DNA of 64,000 nucleotides from Ignavibacteria bacterium (GTDB lineage: Bacteria; Bacteroidota; Ignavibacteria; Tepidaquicellales; OLB5): positions 116,610-180,609 of the forward strand of contig JADZAP010000001.1 in assembly GCA_020852705.1 (NCBI GenBank), in the 5' to 3' direction. The translations under genes were made by a program, and so were the position numbers. Under the pieces are notes generated by a model. It searched no databases. It was not told where the DNA came from and was given only the letters and a program-made list of their open reading frames with translations. This document shows positions 37,010 to 45,621 of this stretch, in pieces. Numbering within the stretch: the stretch's first letter is position 1; each line of letters starts with the position of its first letter.

Positions 37010-38386
37010 ATGTTACGTGCAAAAAAACAATTAATACCCTCTTTATTTTTATTTTTTATTTTTACAAATATTAGCTTTTCTCAAAACAATTTATCTTTTG
37101 ACTATGACTTTTCAATATTCAGAGATGAGGGTACAAAGGTTTTTGTGGAATTATATTACGGGTTTGACCCGCATGATTTGATATTTATTAAGTCAGGCAA
37201 TAACTTTGAAGCAACCGGAAAATTCCAGTTAGATATTATTAACAAGCTAACTTCTAATACTGTAGTAATGAAAGAATTCAGAGTACCTGTTACACTGTCA
37301 GATACTTCAGGTGTTTCAAAGAATTTCCATTTAACAGGACAATTAAATATTGTTCTCGACTCTGGAACATATATTATTAAATTATCCGCCGGTGATCTTA
37401 ATAATGAACATAAAGTTTATAATTCTCAGGAAGAGGTTCATCTTAGTTCTTTTCCCGAAAAAAATGTTAGTATAAGTACTATTGAGTTGGGTACTAAAAT
37501 TATTAAAAGCACTGACGAAAGTAATATATTTTACAAAAATACCTTAGAGGTAACACCAAATCCTTCTAATCTTTACGGAAAAAATCTTTCTAAACTTTAC
37601 TATTACATTGAACTTTACAATCTAAATAATAAAGAGCTGGGTGAATCATTTTCTGTTATCACATCATTGGCAAATCAGGATGGCTCTGAAATTAATAATT
37701 ATAAAAAAACGTATGATCTTAAAACTGAATCTAAAGTTGAATATGGTTCAATTGATATTTCTGCTCTAAAATCAAACAAATATCTGTTTCTGGTTAAATT
37801 AACTGATAGTAAAGAAAATGAAATTCTAAGAGCTTATAAATATTTCTTTGTCTATAATAGTGATTCAGCCGTTGTACAAACAAATCTAACAGAAATAGAA
37901 AATGAATACTTATTAAGCGAGTATAGCAAGATGCCTGAAAAACAGGTTGATGATGAATTTAATAAAGCAATTTATCTGATGTCTGATAAGCAAAAGGATA
38001 AATATGAATCATTAAAAAATCTGGATGAAAAAAGGATGTATATGTTTAAGTATTGGAAAGGGATTTCTTCTTATATTAATAAGAAAGATTATTTTTCAAG
38101 AATTGATTTTGCAAACAAAAATTTTAAATCAGACCTGCGTGAGGGATGGAAAACTGACCGCGGCAGGATTTATGCAATTTATGGCAAATATGATGAAATT
38201 GAAAGGTATCCTTATGAAGGCTCAACTCGTGCGTATGAAATCTGGACATACAATAATATTCAGGGCGGTGTAATTTTTGTTTTTGTTGATAACAGTACAG
38301 GGCTTGGCGACTATACTCTTGTACACTCTACTGCTCAAAATGAAATTAATGATGAATTTTGGAAAGATAAGATCAATATTAATTAA
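37010..38386 (+). CDS. GWxTD domain-containing secreted protein
   Basis: A signal peptide (ending ISFSQ) precedes beta-rich sequence in the first half (about 28-150) and a mixed alpha/beta region. The hallmark GWKTDRGRIYAIYGK lies at about 379-393, followed by YEIWTYNN and VIFVFVD. This GWxTD domain is known from Ignavibacteria, Gemmatimonadota and related groups but its biochemical role is unknown. It is probably periplasmic or surface exposed. It follows the PorV gene with only a weak terminator between, so the two may be partly coexpressed. No T9SS tail is present. No Shine-Dalgarno is visible before the ATG. Confidence 0.88.
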   Translation: MLRAKKQLIPSLFLFFIFTNISFSQNNLSFDYDFSIFRDEGTKVFVELYYGFDPHDLIFIKSGNNFEATGKFQLDIINKLTSNTVVMKEFRVPVTLSDTSGVSKNFHLTGQLNIVLDSGTYIIKLSAGDLNNEHKVYNSQEEVHLSSFPEKNVSISTIELGTKIIKSTDESNIFYKNTLEVTPNPSNLYGKNLSKLYYYIELYNLNNKELGESFSVITSLANQDGSEINNYKKTYDLKTESKVEYGSIDISALKSNKYLFLVKLTDSKENEILRAYKYFFVYNSDSAVVQTNLTEIENEYLLSEYSKMPEKQVDDEFNKAIYLMSDKQKDKYESLKNLDEKRMYMFKYWKGISSYINKKDYFSRIDFANKNFKSDLREGWKTDRGRIYAIYGKYDEIERYPYEGSTRAYEIWTYNNIQGGVIFVFVDNSTGLGDYTLVHSTAQNEINDEFWKDKININ

Positions 38387-38390
38387 TTTT

Positions 38391-38418
38391 TAAGCCGGTT
38401 TTTACCGGCTTTTTTATT
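38391..38418 (+). terminator. Rho-independent terminator after the GWxTD gene
   Basis: TAAGCCGG and CCGGCTT pair around a TTTTTA loop and run into TTTTTT, right after the GWxTD stop. Confidence 0.88.
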
Positions 38419-38480
38419 GCATAATTTTAGGGTTTAAACAAACAATTAAAATTGTGATATTTGAAAATTATTAATACAAA

Positions 38481-39404
38481 GTGTTCAAATTCAGATATCA
38501 CATAGTATTTACTTCGCTTTTTCTTTCTATTATACTTTGGCTAAGTTTAAATTTTAACCAAGTTTACGAAATTGAAAAAACAGTACCTGTTAAAATTAAT
38601 ATTAACAAACCTTTTGCTGTTTCCGGTAATATTCCGCTTAAACTTGATGTGAAGTTCAGAGGTATTGGCTGGAACCTCATCAGATTGTTTACTTCAATGA
38701 ACCTTGAGTTCAACTATTCTATTAATGCCAGAAAAAAAGATCAATTTATTATTTTAACAAAAGAGTTTCTTAATAATAATTTGGGCTTAATGCAAAATCT
38801 TCAGATAACCTCGGTATCCCCTGAAACCCTTTTTGTTAAAATTGAAGCTTATGAAGAAAAATATGTTAAAGTTGAACCAAATTTAATAATTAATGCTATG
38901 GATGGGTATCAGGTTGTAGGTAAACCAATTATTGAACCGGATAGCATTAAAATTGGTGGTGCTATAGATATTTTAAAAGTTTTAGATACACTGCATACAT
39001 CTCCGCTTATTTTTGATAATGTTAATGCCGGCATAACGAAAAATGTTAAAATTTCAGATAGTCTTAGCAACATACTTTGGTTTTCTCAAAATAATTTTGA
39101 TTTGAAAGTTAATATTGAACCAACGGCTGATAAAGAGTATTCCGGCTTGGAAATTAAGGTTAAACAGGTTCCGGATGATAAAGAAGTTTTACTTATTCCT
39201 CAAATTATCACAATTCAGCTTAAAGGAGGGGTGAACCAGCTTGCAGGCATTGATCCCGGTAAAATTGAAGCTTGGATTGAATACAGAAGCATTTTAGCTG
39301 ATTCAACAGGTTCTTTAAAACCTAATTTTTCTGTCCCCCCCGGCTGTTCAGTTATATCTGTTAAACCCGAAACTATTCAGTACGTAATTAAGAAAAAGTT
39401 TTAA
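38481..39404 (+). CDS. YbbR-like domain protein (CdaR-type)
   Basis: The start is GTG (MFKFRYHIVFTSL). One membrane helix (residues 7-25) is followed by YbbR repeats (TVPVKININKP, VKFRGIGWNLI, LKVEPNLIINAMDGYQVVGKPIIEPDSIKIGG; similar strands near 200-300). In Firmicutes the homologue CdaR binds and regulates the diadenylate cyclase CdaA, with its domains outside the membrane. Here no cdaA gene lies next to it, unlike the usual cdaA-cdaR pair. A PgpH-type phosphodiesterase is encoded 7 kb away. It precedes the CPBP gene by 10 bp. YbbR proteins also occur without the cyclase, so cyclic di-AMP control is only suggested. Confidence 0.85.
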   Translation: MFKFRYHIVFTSLFLSIILWLSLNFNQVYEIEKTVPVKININKPFAVSGNIPLKLDVKFRGIGWNLIRLFTSMNLEFNYSINARKKDQFIILTKEFLNNNLGLMQNLQITSVSPETLFVKIEAYEEKYVKVEPNLIINAMDGYQVVGKPIIEPDSIKIGGAIDILKVLDTLHTSPLIFDNVNAGITKNVKISDSLSNILWFSQNNFDLKVNIEPTADKEYSGLEIKVKQVPDDKEVLLIPQIITIQLKGGVNQLAGIDPGKIEAWIEYRSILADSTGSLKPNFSVPPGCSVISVKPETIQYVIKKKF

Positions 39405-39414
39405 AATATTTATT

Positions 39415-40185
39415 TTGATAGAACAATTTAAAATTGAATTACGCTCTTTATTTTCAGCAATTAAAACATTAAGTTTTAAGGAAAGTTTTATATTTATTTC
39501 CGTTGCTTTAATCACCTTTATTTCTATGTATTATGCAAATCCGTTTTTTTTCAGGAAAACCTTTGATACAAATGATGACAAGTTTTATTCGTTTCTGTAT
39601 TGGTGTTCTGCAGATGGTTTTTTAATGCTGATAATTCCAATTATTTTAATACCTGTTGTTTTAAAGGAAAAATTATCTGATTTTGGATTCAGGTTAGGTG
39701 ATTATAAGTTTGGATTGAAATCTGCCGCTCTTTTTATTGTCATAATGCTTCCTTTTTTATGGATAGCATCGGGAAATGAAAGTTTTGCACGAACCTATCC
39801 TCAAGGCGGCTCTTATGTTAGAGAAAATATCTCTGTTTTGCTGTATTATGAACTTTTTACCGGATTTTATATGCTTGCATGGGAGTTTTTCTGGCGCGGA
39901 TATATGTTATTTGGACTGAAACAAAAATTTGGTTTCTATGCAATTTTTATTCAAATGATACCTTTTTTTATTTTACACAGAGGTAAACCCGAAATTGAAA
40001 CTTTTGCTTCTATTTTTGCCGGATTAATTCTTGGTGTGCAGGCATGGAGATCTAATTCTTTTATATATTGTTTTATTGTCCACTGGTTTGTAATTATTTT
40101 TGTCGATGTTATTTCTGTTTTAAGATATAAATCGCAATCATACGGAATTGGACCGGATGCTTTTATTAAATTATTTATCAATTAA
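39415..40185 (+). CDS. CPBP (Abi) family membrane protein, motif 1 altered
   Basis: This 256-residue protein with about seven membrane helices belongs to the CPBP/Abi family of intramembrane glutamic proteases (Rce1-like). Motif 1 is normally EExxxR; here it is WEFFWR (Trp156, Glu157, Arg161), so the first, catalytic-type Glu is Trp. FFILH (His188) and IVHWFV (His223) fit motifs 2 and 3. Activity may be lost or changed, although this WEFFxR form might be a natural subgroup. The start is TTG (MIEQFKIEL), 10 bp after the YbbR gene. It precedes pdxJ by 12 bp. Substrate and role unknown. Confidence 0.82.
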   Translation: MIEQFKIELRSLFSAIKTLSFKESFIFISVALITFISMYYANPFFFRKTFDTNDDKFYSFLYWCSADGFLMLIIPIILIPVVLKEKLSDFGFRLGDYKFGLKSAALFIVIMLPFLWIASGNESFARTYPQGGSYVRENISVLLYYELFTGFYMLAWEFFWRGYMLFGLKQKFGFYAIFIQMIPFFILHRGKPEIETFASIFAGLILGVQAWRSNSFIYCFIVHWFVIIFVDVISVLRYKSQSYGIGPDAFIKLFIN

Positions 40186-40197
40186 ATCTGAATTATT

Positions 40198-40920
40198 ATG
40201 AAATTGTGTATTAATATAGATCATATTGCTACCCTGCGTCAGGCAAGGCTTCAAAATGAACCAGACCCCATTATTGCTGCCGGTATTTGCGAGCTTGCCG
40301 GTGCTGATGGCATTGTTTGTCATTTACGAGAAGACAGAAGGCATATTATTGATAGAGATGTTCATATTTTAAAGGAAACAATTAACACCAAACTTGATCT
40401 CGAAATGGCAGCAACTGATGAAATGTTAAAAATTGCCAGTGATATTAAACCCTATATGGTTACTCTTGTTCCTGAAAAAAGGCAGGAACTTACCACCGAA
40501 GGCGGGCTTAATCTGCAAACTTCTGAATTTAAAATTTTACCGGTAATAGAAAAACTTAAAGATGAAGGGATTAAAACCAGTTTATTTATTGAGCCGGACC
40601 CCGAAAGTGTTGACCGTGCTCTTGAGCTTGGTGCTGATATGATTGAAATTCATACCGGTAAATACGGACTTTTAAGAGATCATGATGACCTTCTTGCTGA
40701 ACTTGGAAAAATAAGTGCAACTGCAAGATTGGCTAAAGAACTTGGCTTAGGTGTAAATGCCGGACATGGACTAAATTATCTTAATATTACTGCTATTGCC
40801 AATATTAATGAAATTGATGAGGTTAGTATTGGTCACTCCATTATTGCAAGGGCAGTATTTATCGGGCTTGAAAATGCTGTTAAAGAAATGATTACTGCTA
40901 TAAGGCGGGTTAGAGTGTAA
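40198..40920 (+). CDS. pdxJ: Pyridoxine 5'-phosphate synthase
   Basis: This TIM-barrel enzyme joins 1-deoxyxylulose 5-phosphate with 3-amino-2-oxopropyl phosphate to make vitamin B6. The family signatures are present: INIDHIATLRQAR (5-17), CHLREDRRHI, LDLEMAATDEM, LVPEKRQELTTEGGL, SLFIEPD, EIHTGKY and NAGHGLNY. The length of 240 is normal. It overlaps the sirtuin start by one base (TAATG), an operon sign. No pdxA is in the window. Confidence 0.97.
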   Translation: MKLCINIDHIATLRQARLQNEPDPIIAAGICELAGADGIVCHLREDRRHIIDRDVHILKETINTKLDLEMAATDEMLKIASDIKPYMVTLVPEKRQELTTEGGLNLQTSEFKILPVIEKLKDEGIKTSLFIEPDPESVDRALELGADMIEIHTGKYGLLRDHDDLLAELGKISATARLAKELGLGVNAGHGLNYLNITAIANINEIDEVSIGHSIIARAVFIGLENAVKEMITAIRRVRV

Positions 40921-41672
40921 TGCAGTTTTCTGAAATTCTGCTAAATAAACTTAAACATGCAAATAAGGTCGCAGTTCTTACAGGTGCCGGAATTTCATCT
41001 GAAAGCGGAGTTCCTACGTTTCGTGATCCGGGGGGTATTTGGGAAAAATTTAAACCCGAAGAACTTGCTAACTTTGATGCTTTTATTCGTAACCCTGATT
41101 TTGTTTGGAGCTGGTATCAGCATCGCCGTGAAATAATGAGAAATGTTAAACCTAATCAGGGTCATTATGCTTTAGCTGAGATGGAAAAGCTTTTCAATGA
41201 ATTTAACCTGATAACACAAAATATTGATAATCTGCACTGCCGTGCAGGCAGCAGGGAAATAACGGAATTACACGGCAATATTGAAAGAAATTATTGCATT
41301 AAATGTAATACTTTTGCAGATGAAATTAATATTATTCAAAACAAAGTTCTAAAGTGTGAAAAATGCGGAGGGCTTGTTAGACCCGATGTTGTTTGGTTTG
41401 GTGAAATGCTGCCCGTTAAAGAATTACAGCACGCTGAACATTCTGCTGCAAATTGCGATGTATTTTTTACAATCGGTACATCTGCAGAGGTTTATCCTGC
41501 TGCTATGCTTCCATTGATTGCCAAAAGAAATGGCGCCTATGTTGTTGAAATTAATGTTAAACCTACTGCAATTACTTTTGAAATTAATGAATCTATAACC
41601 GGTAAAAGCGGAATAATATTAAATCAGCTTGTAAAATGTATAACTGAAATTAAACTGTTGAACTCAAATTAA
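40920..41672 (+). CDS. cobB: NAD-dependent protein deacylase (sirtuin, CobB type)
   Basis: It uses NAD to remove acyl groups from protein lysines. GAGISSESGVPTFR (22-35) binds NAD, QNIDNLH (100-106) is the core motif and His118 (ELHGN) is the catalytic base. Cys126, 129, 146 and 149 make the zinc site. Tyr66-x2-Arg69 (WYQHRR) matches the YxxR pair of class III sirtuins, which prefer succinyl and malonyl over acetyl groups. The 250-residue length is normal. Translation is coupled to pdxJ and lptB by one-base overlaps at both ends. NAD is made by NadC, also encoded in the window. Confidence 0.93.
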   Translation: MQFSEILLNKLKHANKVAVLTGAGISSESGVPTFRDPGGIWEKFKPEELANFDAFIRNPDFVWSWYQHRREIMRNVKPNQGHYALAEMEKLFNEFNLITQNIDNLHCRAGSREITELHGNIERNYCIKCNTFADEINIIQNKVLKCEKCGGLVRPDVVWFGEMLPVKELQHAEHSAANCDVFFTIGTSAEVYPAAMLPLIAKRNGAYVVEINVKPTAITFEINESITGKSGIILNQLVKCITEIKLLNSN

Positions 41673-42415
41673 TGGCTTCTATTTTAAAAGCAAATAATTT
41701 GGTAAAACAATACAGTAAAAAAGCTGTAGTTGATGGTGTTTCTGTTTCTGTTAAACAAGGTGAAATTGTAGGATTACTTGGTCCTAACGGTGCAGGTAAA
41801 ACAACTACATTTTACATGATAACCGGAATGGTAAAACCTAATTCCGGTGAAATTATGCTTGATGCTGAAGATATTTCCAATGAACCAATGTTTAAAAGAG
41901 CCAGATTAGGTATTGGTTATCTGCCGCAGGAAGCATCTATATTTAGAAAAATGACCGTTTACCAGAATATTTATTCAGTTCTTGAATTTATGCCACTTGA
42001 TAAATTTGAACGTGAAGAAAAAACAACTGAATTGATGAAAGAGTTTGGTCTAAGTCACATTGCAAACAGCAAAGGATATGTACTCTCCGGTGGTGAGAGA
42101 AGAAGAACAGAAATTGCCAGAGCTATTGCTTCTGATCCTAAATTTATTCTTCTTGATGAACCCTTTGCAGGTATTGACCCAATTGCAGTTGAAGAAATAA
42201 TGAAAATTGTTGCTAAACTTAAAAACAAAGGTATTGGTGTATTAATAACTGATCACAATGTACATGAAACGCTTTCAATTGTTGATAGAGGATACATTCT
42301 TATTGAAGGCAGAATATTCAGACAAGGATCAAGTGAAACCCTTGCGGGTGATGAAATGGTTAGGAAATTGTATTTAGGAGAAACATTTAAACTTGATAGA
42401 TACAGTACAAAGTAA
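41672..42415 (+). CDS. lptB: LPS export ABC transporter ATP-binding protein
   Basis: LptB is the ATPase that drives LPS extraction from the inner membrane with LptF and LptG. Walker A is GPNGAGKTT (37-45), the Q-loop PQEAS (85-89), signature LSGGE (138-142) followed by RRRTEIAR typical of LptB, Walker B FILLDEP (158-164), and the LITDHNV switch region. The length of 247 is normal. Its ATG overlaps the sirtuin stop by one base. Its last 23 bases overlap the following deacetylase gene. No lptA, C, F or G genes are near. Confidence 0.95.
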   Translation: MASILKANNLVKQYSKKAVVDGVSVSVKQGEIVGLLGPNGAGKTTTFYMITGMVKPNSGEIMLDAEDISNEPMFKRARLGIGYLPQEASIFRKMTVYQNIYSVLEFMPLDKFEREEKTTELMKEFGLSHIANSKGYVLSGGERRRTEIARAIASDPKFILLDEPFAGIDPIAVEEIMKIVAKLKNKGIGVLITDHNVHETLSIVDRGYILIEGRIFRQGSSETLAGDEMVRKLYLGETFKLDRYSTK

Positions 42416-43115
42416 AAAAAAGCCCAAACAGGCTAAAGTAATTCTGGCAGTATCCGCACATCCTGATGATGTTGAGTTTTCTGCGGGCGGCACAATGTTT
42501 AAATTCATAAAAAAAGGATATGAAATATATTTTGTAATTGCAACAAACGGTGAAAATGGCTTTAAAATTAAAGATCAACCCGCAAAAAGCAGAATTAAAA
42601 TCAGGCACGATGAACAGCTTAAAGCAGCTAAAATTCTTGGAGTGAAAAAAGTCTTTTTTCTCAACAGAAAAGATTGTTTCCTTAAATATGATGATAAACT
42701 TCGTAAAGAGTTAGGTTTAATTATAAAAAAAATTAAACCGGAAATTGTGTTTTCATTTGACCCTTCAAATCATTCATTTGAAAGTGTAAATGTGCTGCAT
42801 AGAGATCATCGTTTGATTGCAGAAGCCGCATTTGATGCCGTTTTTGCTGCTAGAAACAGGTATCTTCTCAAGGGTGAACCCCACGCAGTTAAACAGTTTT
42901 GGTTTTTTGGCTGCGATAAACCTAACTATTTTGAAAATATTACAGCATATATAAACGATAAAATCAATTTAATTAAAGCACACCGGTCGCAATTTTATGA
43001 TAATGAATCAATGTCTAAATGGGTAAAAGAACATTTGTCCAATTACACAAAAAAATATAAATACAGCGAAAAATTCCGGATTGTTAATATTTCTCAGCCA
43101 TTTACTAAAAAATAA
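42393..43115 (+). CDS. PIG-L (LmbE-like) deacetylase family protein
   Basis: This zinc-dependent N-acetyl-sugar deacetylase family includes BshB (bacillithiol) and LPS or GlcNAc-PI de-N-acetylases. AHPDDVEFSAGG (22-33) holds the zinc His23, Asp25-Asp26 set; HRDH near 131 gives further ligands. The chosen start is TTG inside the end of lptB (23-base overlap), with TAGGAG 12 bases before it. Without that start only later codons would be available, losing the strand before AHPDD. The overlap suggests coupling to LPS transport, hence a lipid A or LPS sugar substrate is possible. BshB in bacillithiol synthesis is the main alternative. Length 240 is normal. Confidence 0.88.
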   Translation: MIDTVQSKKKPKQAKVILAVSAHPDDVEFSAGGTMFKFIKKGYEIYFVIATNGENGFKIKDQPAKSRIKIRHDEQLKAAKILGVKKVFFLNRKDCFLKYDDKLRKELGLIIKKIKPEIVFSFDPSNHSFESVNVLHRDHRLIAEAAFDAVFAARNRYLLKGEPHAVKQFWFFGCDKPNYFENITAYINDKINLIKAHRSQFYDNESMSKWVKEHLSNYTKKYKYSEKFRIVNISQPFTKK

Positions 43116-43117
43116 CT

Positions 43118-43492
43118 ATGTTTTCTGTAAGTGAAGAATATTTCAGCGATATGATGGAAACTGCTTTGAACTGTATTCCTGAGCCGTTTAAACAGAAAAT
43201 TGAAAATCTTGCCTTTATGGTAGAACCATACCCAAGCAATGCAGATTTGAACCGTGTTGGATTAACTGATAAATATTCTTTGCTCGGTATTTATTCAGGC
43301 ACTCCATACACATATAGAAATACTTATTATATGAACACAACACCCGACAGGATAATTTTATTTCAAAAAAACATAGAGCGTTATGCAAATAACTATGATG
43401 AGCTTATGGATAAGATTAAAGAAGTTTTAATCCATGAAATTGGTCATTATTTTGGTATGAGCGAAGATGAGGTCAGGGCTGCAGGGTATTAA
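43118..43492 (+). CDS. Metallopeptidase family protein (mini-zincin)
   Basis: The small 124-residue protein matches the minimal zincin metallopeptidases (DUF1025 type). HEIGHYFG (106-113) carries the HExxH zinc site, and Glu118 within MSEDEV is a candidate third ligand. The front part has PEPFKQKIENLAFMVEP and LLGIYSGTP, typical of the family. No signal peptide, so it acts in the cytosol. It lies 2 bp after the PIG-L gene and is probably the last of the operon. It directly abuts the convergent kup stop with no base between. Substrate unknown. Confidence 0.85.
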   Translation: MFSVSEEYFSDMMETALNCIPEPFKQKIENLAFMVEPYPSNADLNRVGLTDKYSLLGIYSGTPYTYRNTYYMNTTPDRIILFQKNIERYANNYDELMDKIKEVLIHEIGHYFGMSEDEVRAAGY

Positions 43493-45400
43493 TTATATCT
43501 CTATTTGAGAGCCAACTTCAAATACTCTTTCGTTTGGTATGTTAAAATATTCTGTTACCCTTTGTGAATTTCTTGAAAGCAGAATAAATAATTTTTTACG
43601 CATTCTTAATAATCCGTATTTTTCTTTTGCTACTATAAGCTCTCTTCCTAAAAAGAATGTCGTCTTATCTATATTTATTTCAAGTCCTCTTTTATTAAGT
43701 ACATCAATTACCTGTTTGATATTTGCATTATCCATAAAACCGTATGATGCAATTACCCTGTAAAATCCGTCAGTAGGATTATGAATTTCAATTCCGTCTT
43801 CCGTATTTATATGAGGTACTTTTTTATACAATATGCTTAAAACTATTATTTGTTTATGAAGTACTCTGTTATGTTTCAAATTCTTAATCAATGCTTGCGG
43901 TGTTCCTTTGGGGTTGCTTGTCATATAAATTGCAGTGCCGGGTGTTGTTACAAGCCGTACGCTCATAACTTCATCAATAAAATTCTCTATTGGCTGTGTT
44001 TCTTCTTCAATTTTATCCTGTAATAATTTTCTCCCCCAATTCCAGGTGGTCATTATCAAAAATATTCCGGTTCCTATTACCAGCGGGACCCATCCTCCGT
44101 GTAATATTTTCAGCAGATTTGCACCCCAAAATGCCAGATCTACTATTATAAAGAATATAGAAATTAGCAAAGATAGCAGAAATGACCATTTCCACAATTT
44201 TGTCATAGCAACAAATGCTAAAATTGTTGTTATTACCATTGTTGAGGTTACTGCAATTCCGTATGCTGCTGCAAGATTTGTAGAAGTTTTAAAACTTAAA
44301 ACTAACCAGATTGTACCAATAAACAATGCCCAGTTCAATTGAGGTATATAAATTTGTCCTCGTTCATCCTGAGAAGTATGAATGATCCTTACTCTCGGCA
44401 GGAAACCTAATTTCATTGCCTGCTGCGTAATTGAAAATGCACCAGATATCAGCGCTTGTGATGCAATCACAGTTGCAATTGTTGAAATTACAACAAGCGG
44501 ATATACTGCCCATTCAGGTGCTAAAAAATAGAAAGGATTTTCTGCTGCTTTTGGATTTTGAAGCATAATTGCTCCCTGACCAAAATAATTCATCAATAAA
44601 CAGGGCAGAACAAGCGTAAACCAGGCAAACCTTATTGGCTTTGGTCCAAAGTGACCCATATCTGCATACAGTGCTTCTCCTCCTGTTACTACCAGAAATA
44701 CTGAACCTAATATTACAAATCCATGAAAGCCATTTTCTATAAAAAAATTGAATGCATACATTGGATACATAGCATGAAGAACTTCAGGATTTTTTATAAT
44801 TGCATTTACGCCAAGTATTGCAATGGTTAAAAACCATATTATCATAATTGGACCAAATACAGATCCAACTTTCCCTGTCCCTCTTTTTTGAAAATAAAAA
44901 AGTAAAAATAAAATTATTACTGTAATGGGTATTACATAGTGGTCAAATGCAGGGGTAGCAATCTGAATTCCTTCAATAGCAGAAAGTACAGATATTGCAG
45001 GTGTAATTATACCATCTCCATAAAGCAGGGCAGCTCCAAATAATCCCATACTGATAATTATCATGAATCTCATTCCCTGTTTTTTGGGGCGGACAAGCTC
45101 CATTAATGCCAATATTCCGCCTTCTCCGTCATAATTTGCACGCATCACTATTATTAGATACTTTATACAAATTATGATTACTAATGCCCAAAAAACAAGC
45201 GAAAGCACACCTAAAACATTTTCGTGTGTTGGCAATACTCCATGAACGGGTGAAAAACATTCCTTTATGGAGTATAATGGACTTGTGCCAATATCACCAT
45301 AAACAACCCCTAAGGCACCTAATGAAAGATATAATAGGTACTTAAAGCTTTTTTTATCGTTCTGCTCTTCTGCAGAATTATTTATTTGATTAGTACTTAT
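43493..45400 (-). CDS. kup: KUP-type potassium transporter, N-terminal start unclear
   Basis: It is a potassium/proton symporter of the KUP/HAK family with about 12 helices and a C-terminal cytosolic domain. The conserved KUP front part (YLLYLSLGALGVVYGDIGTSPLY, then KECF, HGV, PTHENVLG) is fully in frame upstream of the first TTG at 45235. But between the in-frame stop (45407-45409) and that motif there is no ATG, GTG or TTG, only ATA codons (45400 or 45385). In another frame an ATG at 45438 reads MMNRVSRKLSKQA and stops at 45399. One added base in the AAAC run near 45404 would join the two frames. So either start at a rare codon or a frameshift (biological or a sequence error) is involved. 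The gene is convergent with the mini-zincin. Confidence 0.85.
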   Translation of the reverse strand: MSTNQINNSAEEQNDKKSFKYLLYLSLGALGVVYGDIGTSPLYSIKECFSPVHGVLPTHENVLGVLSLVFWALVIIICIKYLIIVMRANYDGEGGILALMELVRPKKQGMRFMIIISMGLFGAALLYGDGIITPAISVLSAIEGIQIATPAFDHYVIPITVIILFLLFYFQKRGTGKVGSVFGPIMIIWFLTIAILGVNAIIKNPEVLHAMYPMYAFNFFIENGFHGFVILGSVFLVVTGGEALYADMGHFGPKPIRFAWFTLVLPCLLMNYFGQGAIMLQNPKAAENPFYFLAPEWAVYPLVVISTIATVIASQALISGAFSITQQAMKLGFLPRVRIIHTSQDERGQIYIPQLNWALFIGTIWLVLSFKTSTNLAAAYGIAVTSTMVITTILAFVAMTKLWKWSFLLSLLISIFFIIVDLAFWGANLLKILHGGWVPLVIGTGIFLIMTTWNWGRKLLQDKIEEETQPIENFIDEVMSVRLVTTPGTAIYMTSNPKGTPQALIKNLKHNRVLHKQIIVLSILYKKVPHINTEDGIEIHNPTDGFYRVIASYGFMDNANIKQVIDVLNKRGLEINIDKTTFFLGRELIVAKEKYGLLRMRKKLFILLSRNSQRVTEYFNIPNERVFEVGSQIEI

Positions 45401-45446
45401 GCCTGTTTACTTAATTTGCGTGAAACCCGGTTCATCATACAATCCA

Positions 45447-45454
45447 CAAAGTTA
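45447..45454 (-). promoter_or_regulatory. Candidate -10 element TAACTTTG upstream of kup
   Basis: On the minus strand TAACTTTG lies 8 bases before the ATG at 45438. The -35 side shows only TTT at the right spacing. Predicted transcription start is a few bases from that ATG, giving an almost leaderless message. Confidence 0.35.
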
Positions 45455-45578
45455 ACAAAATCCATTTCATAAAAAAACTTAAAATGTCGTATCAATTTTA
45501 CAAAATTATCCAATTTACTTGATTTGATAATGCCTTATTGCAAATCAGTTTAATATTTTCCTTAAATTATCATAAAAA

Positions 45579-45607
45579 TTGCACTTTTAATTAAAATATT
45601 CTAAAAT
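45579..45607 (+). promoter_or_regulatory. Candidate promoter TTGCAC-N17-TAAAAT
   Basis: TTGCAC, 17 bases, TAAAAT ahead of the small ABM-like gene, leaving a leader of about 8 bases. Layout matches other promoters in the window. Confidence 0.5.
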
Positions 45608-45621
45608 TATATTGTAAGATT

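Noticed and set aside
43935..44342. Plus-strand 135-residue open frame in kup
   Set aside because: Antisense to conserved KUP helices; no supporting motif or ribosome site.
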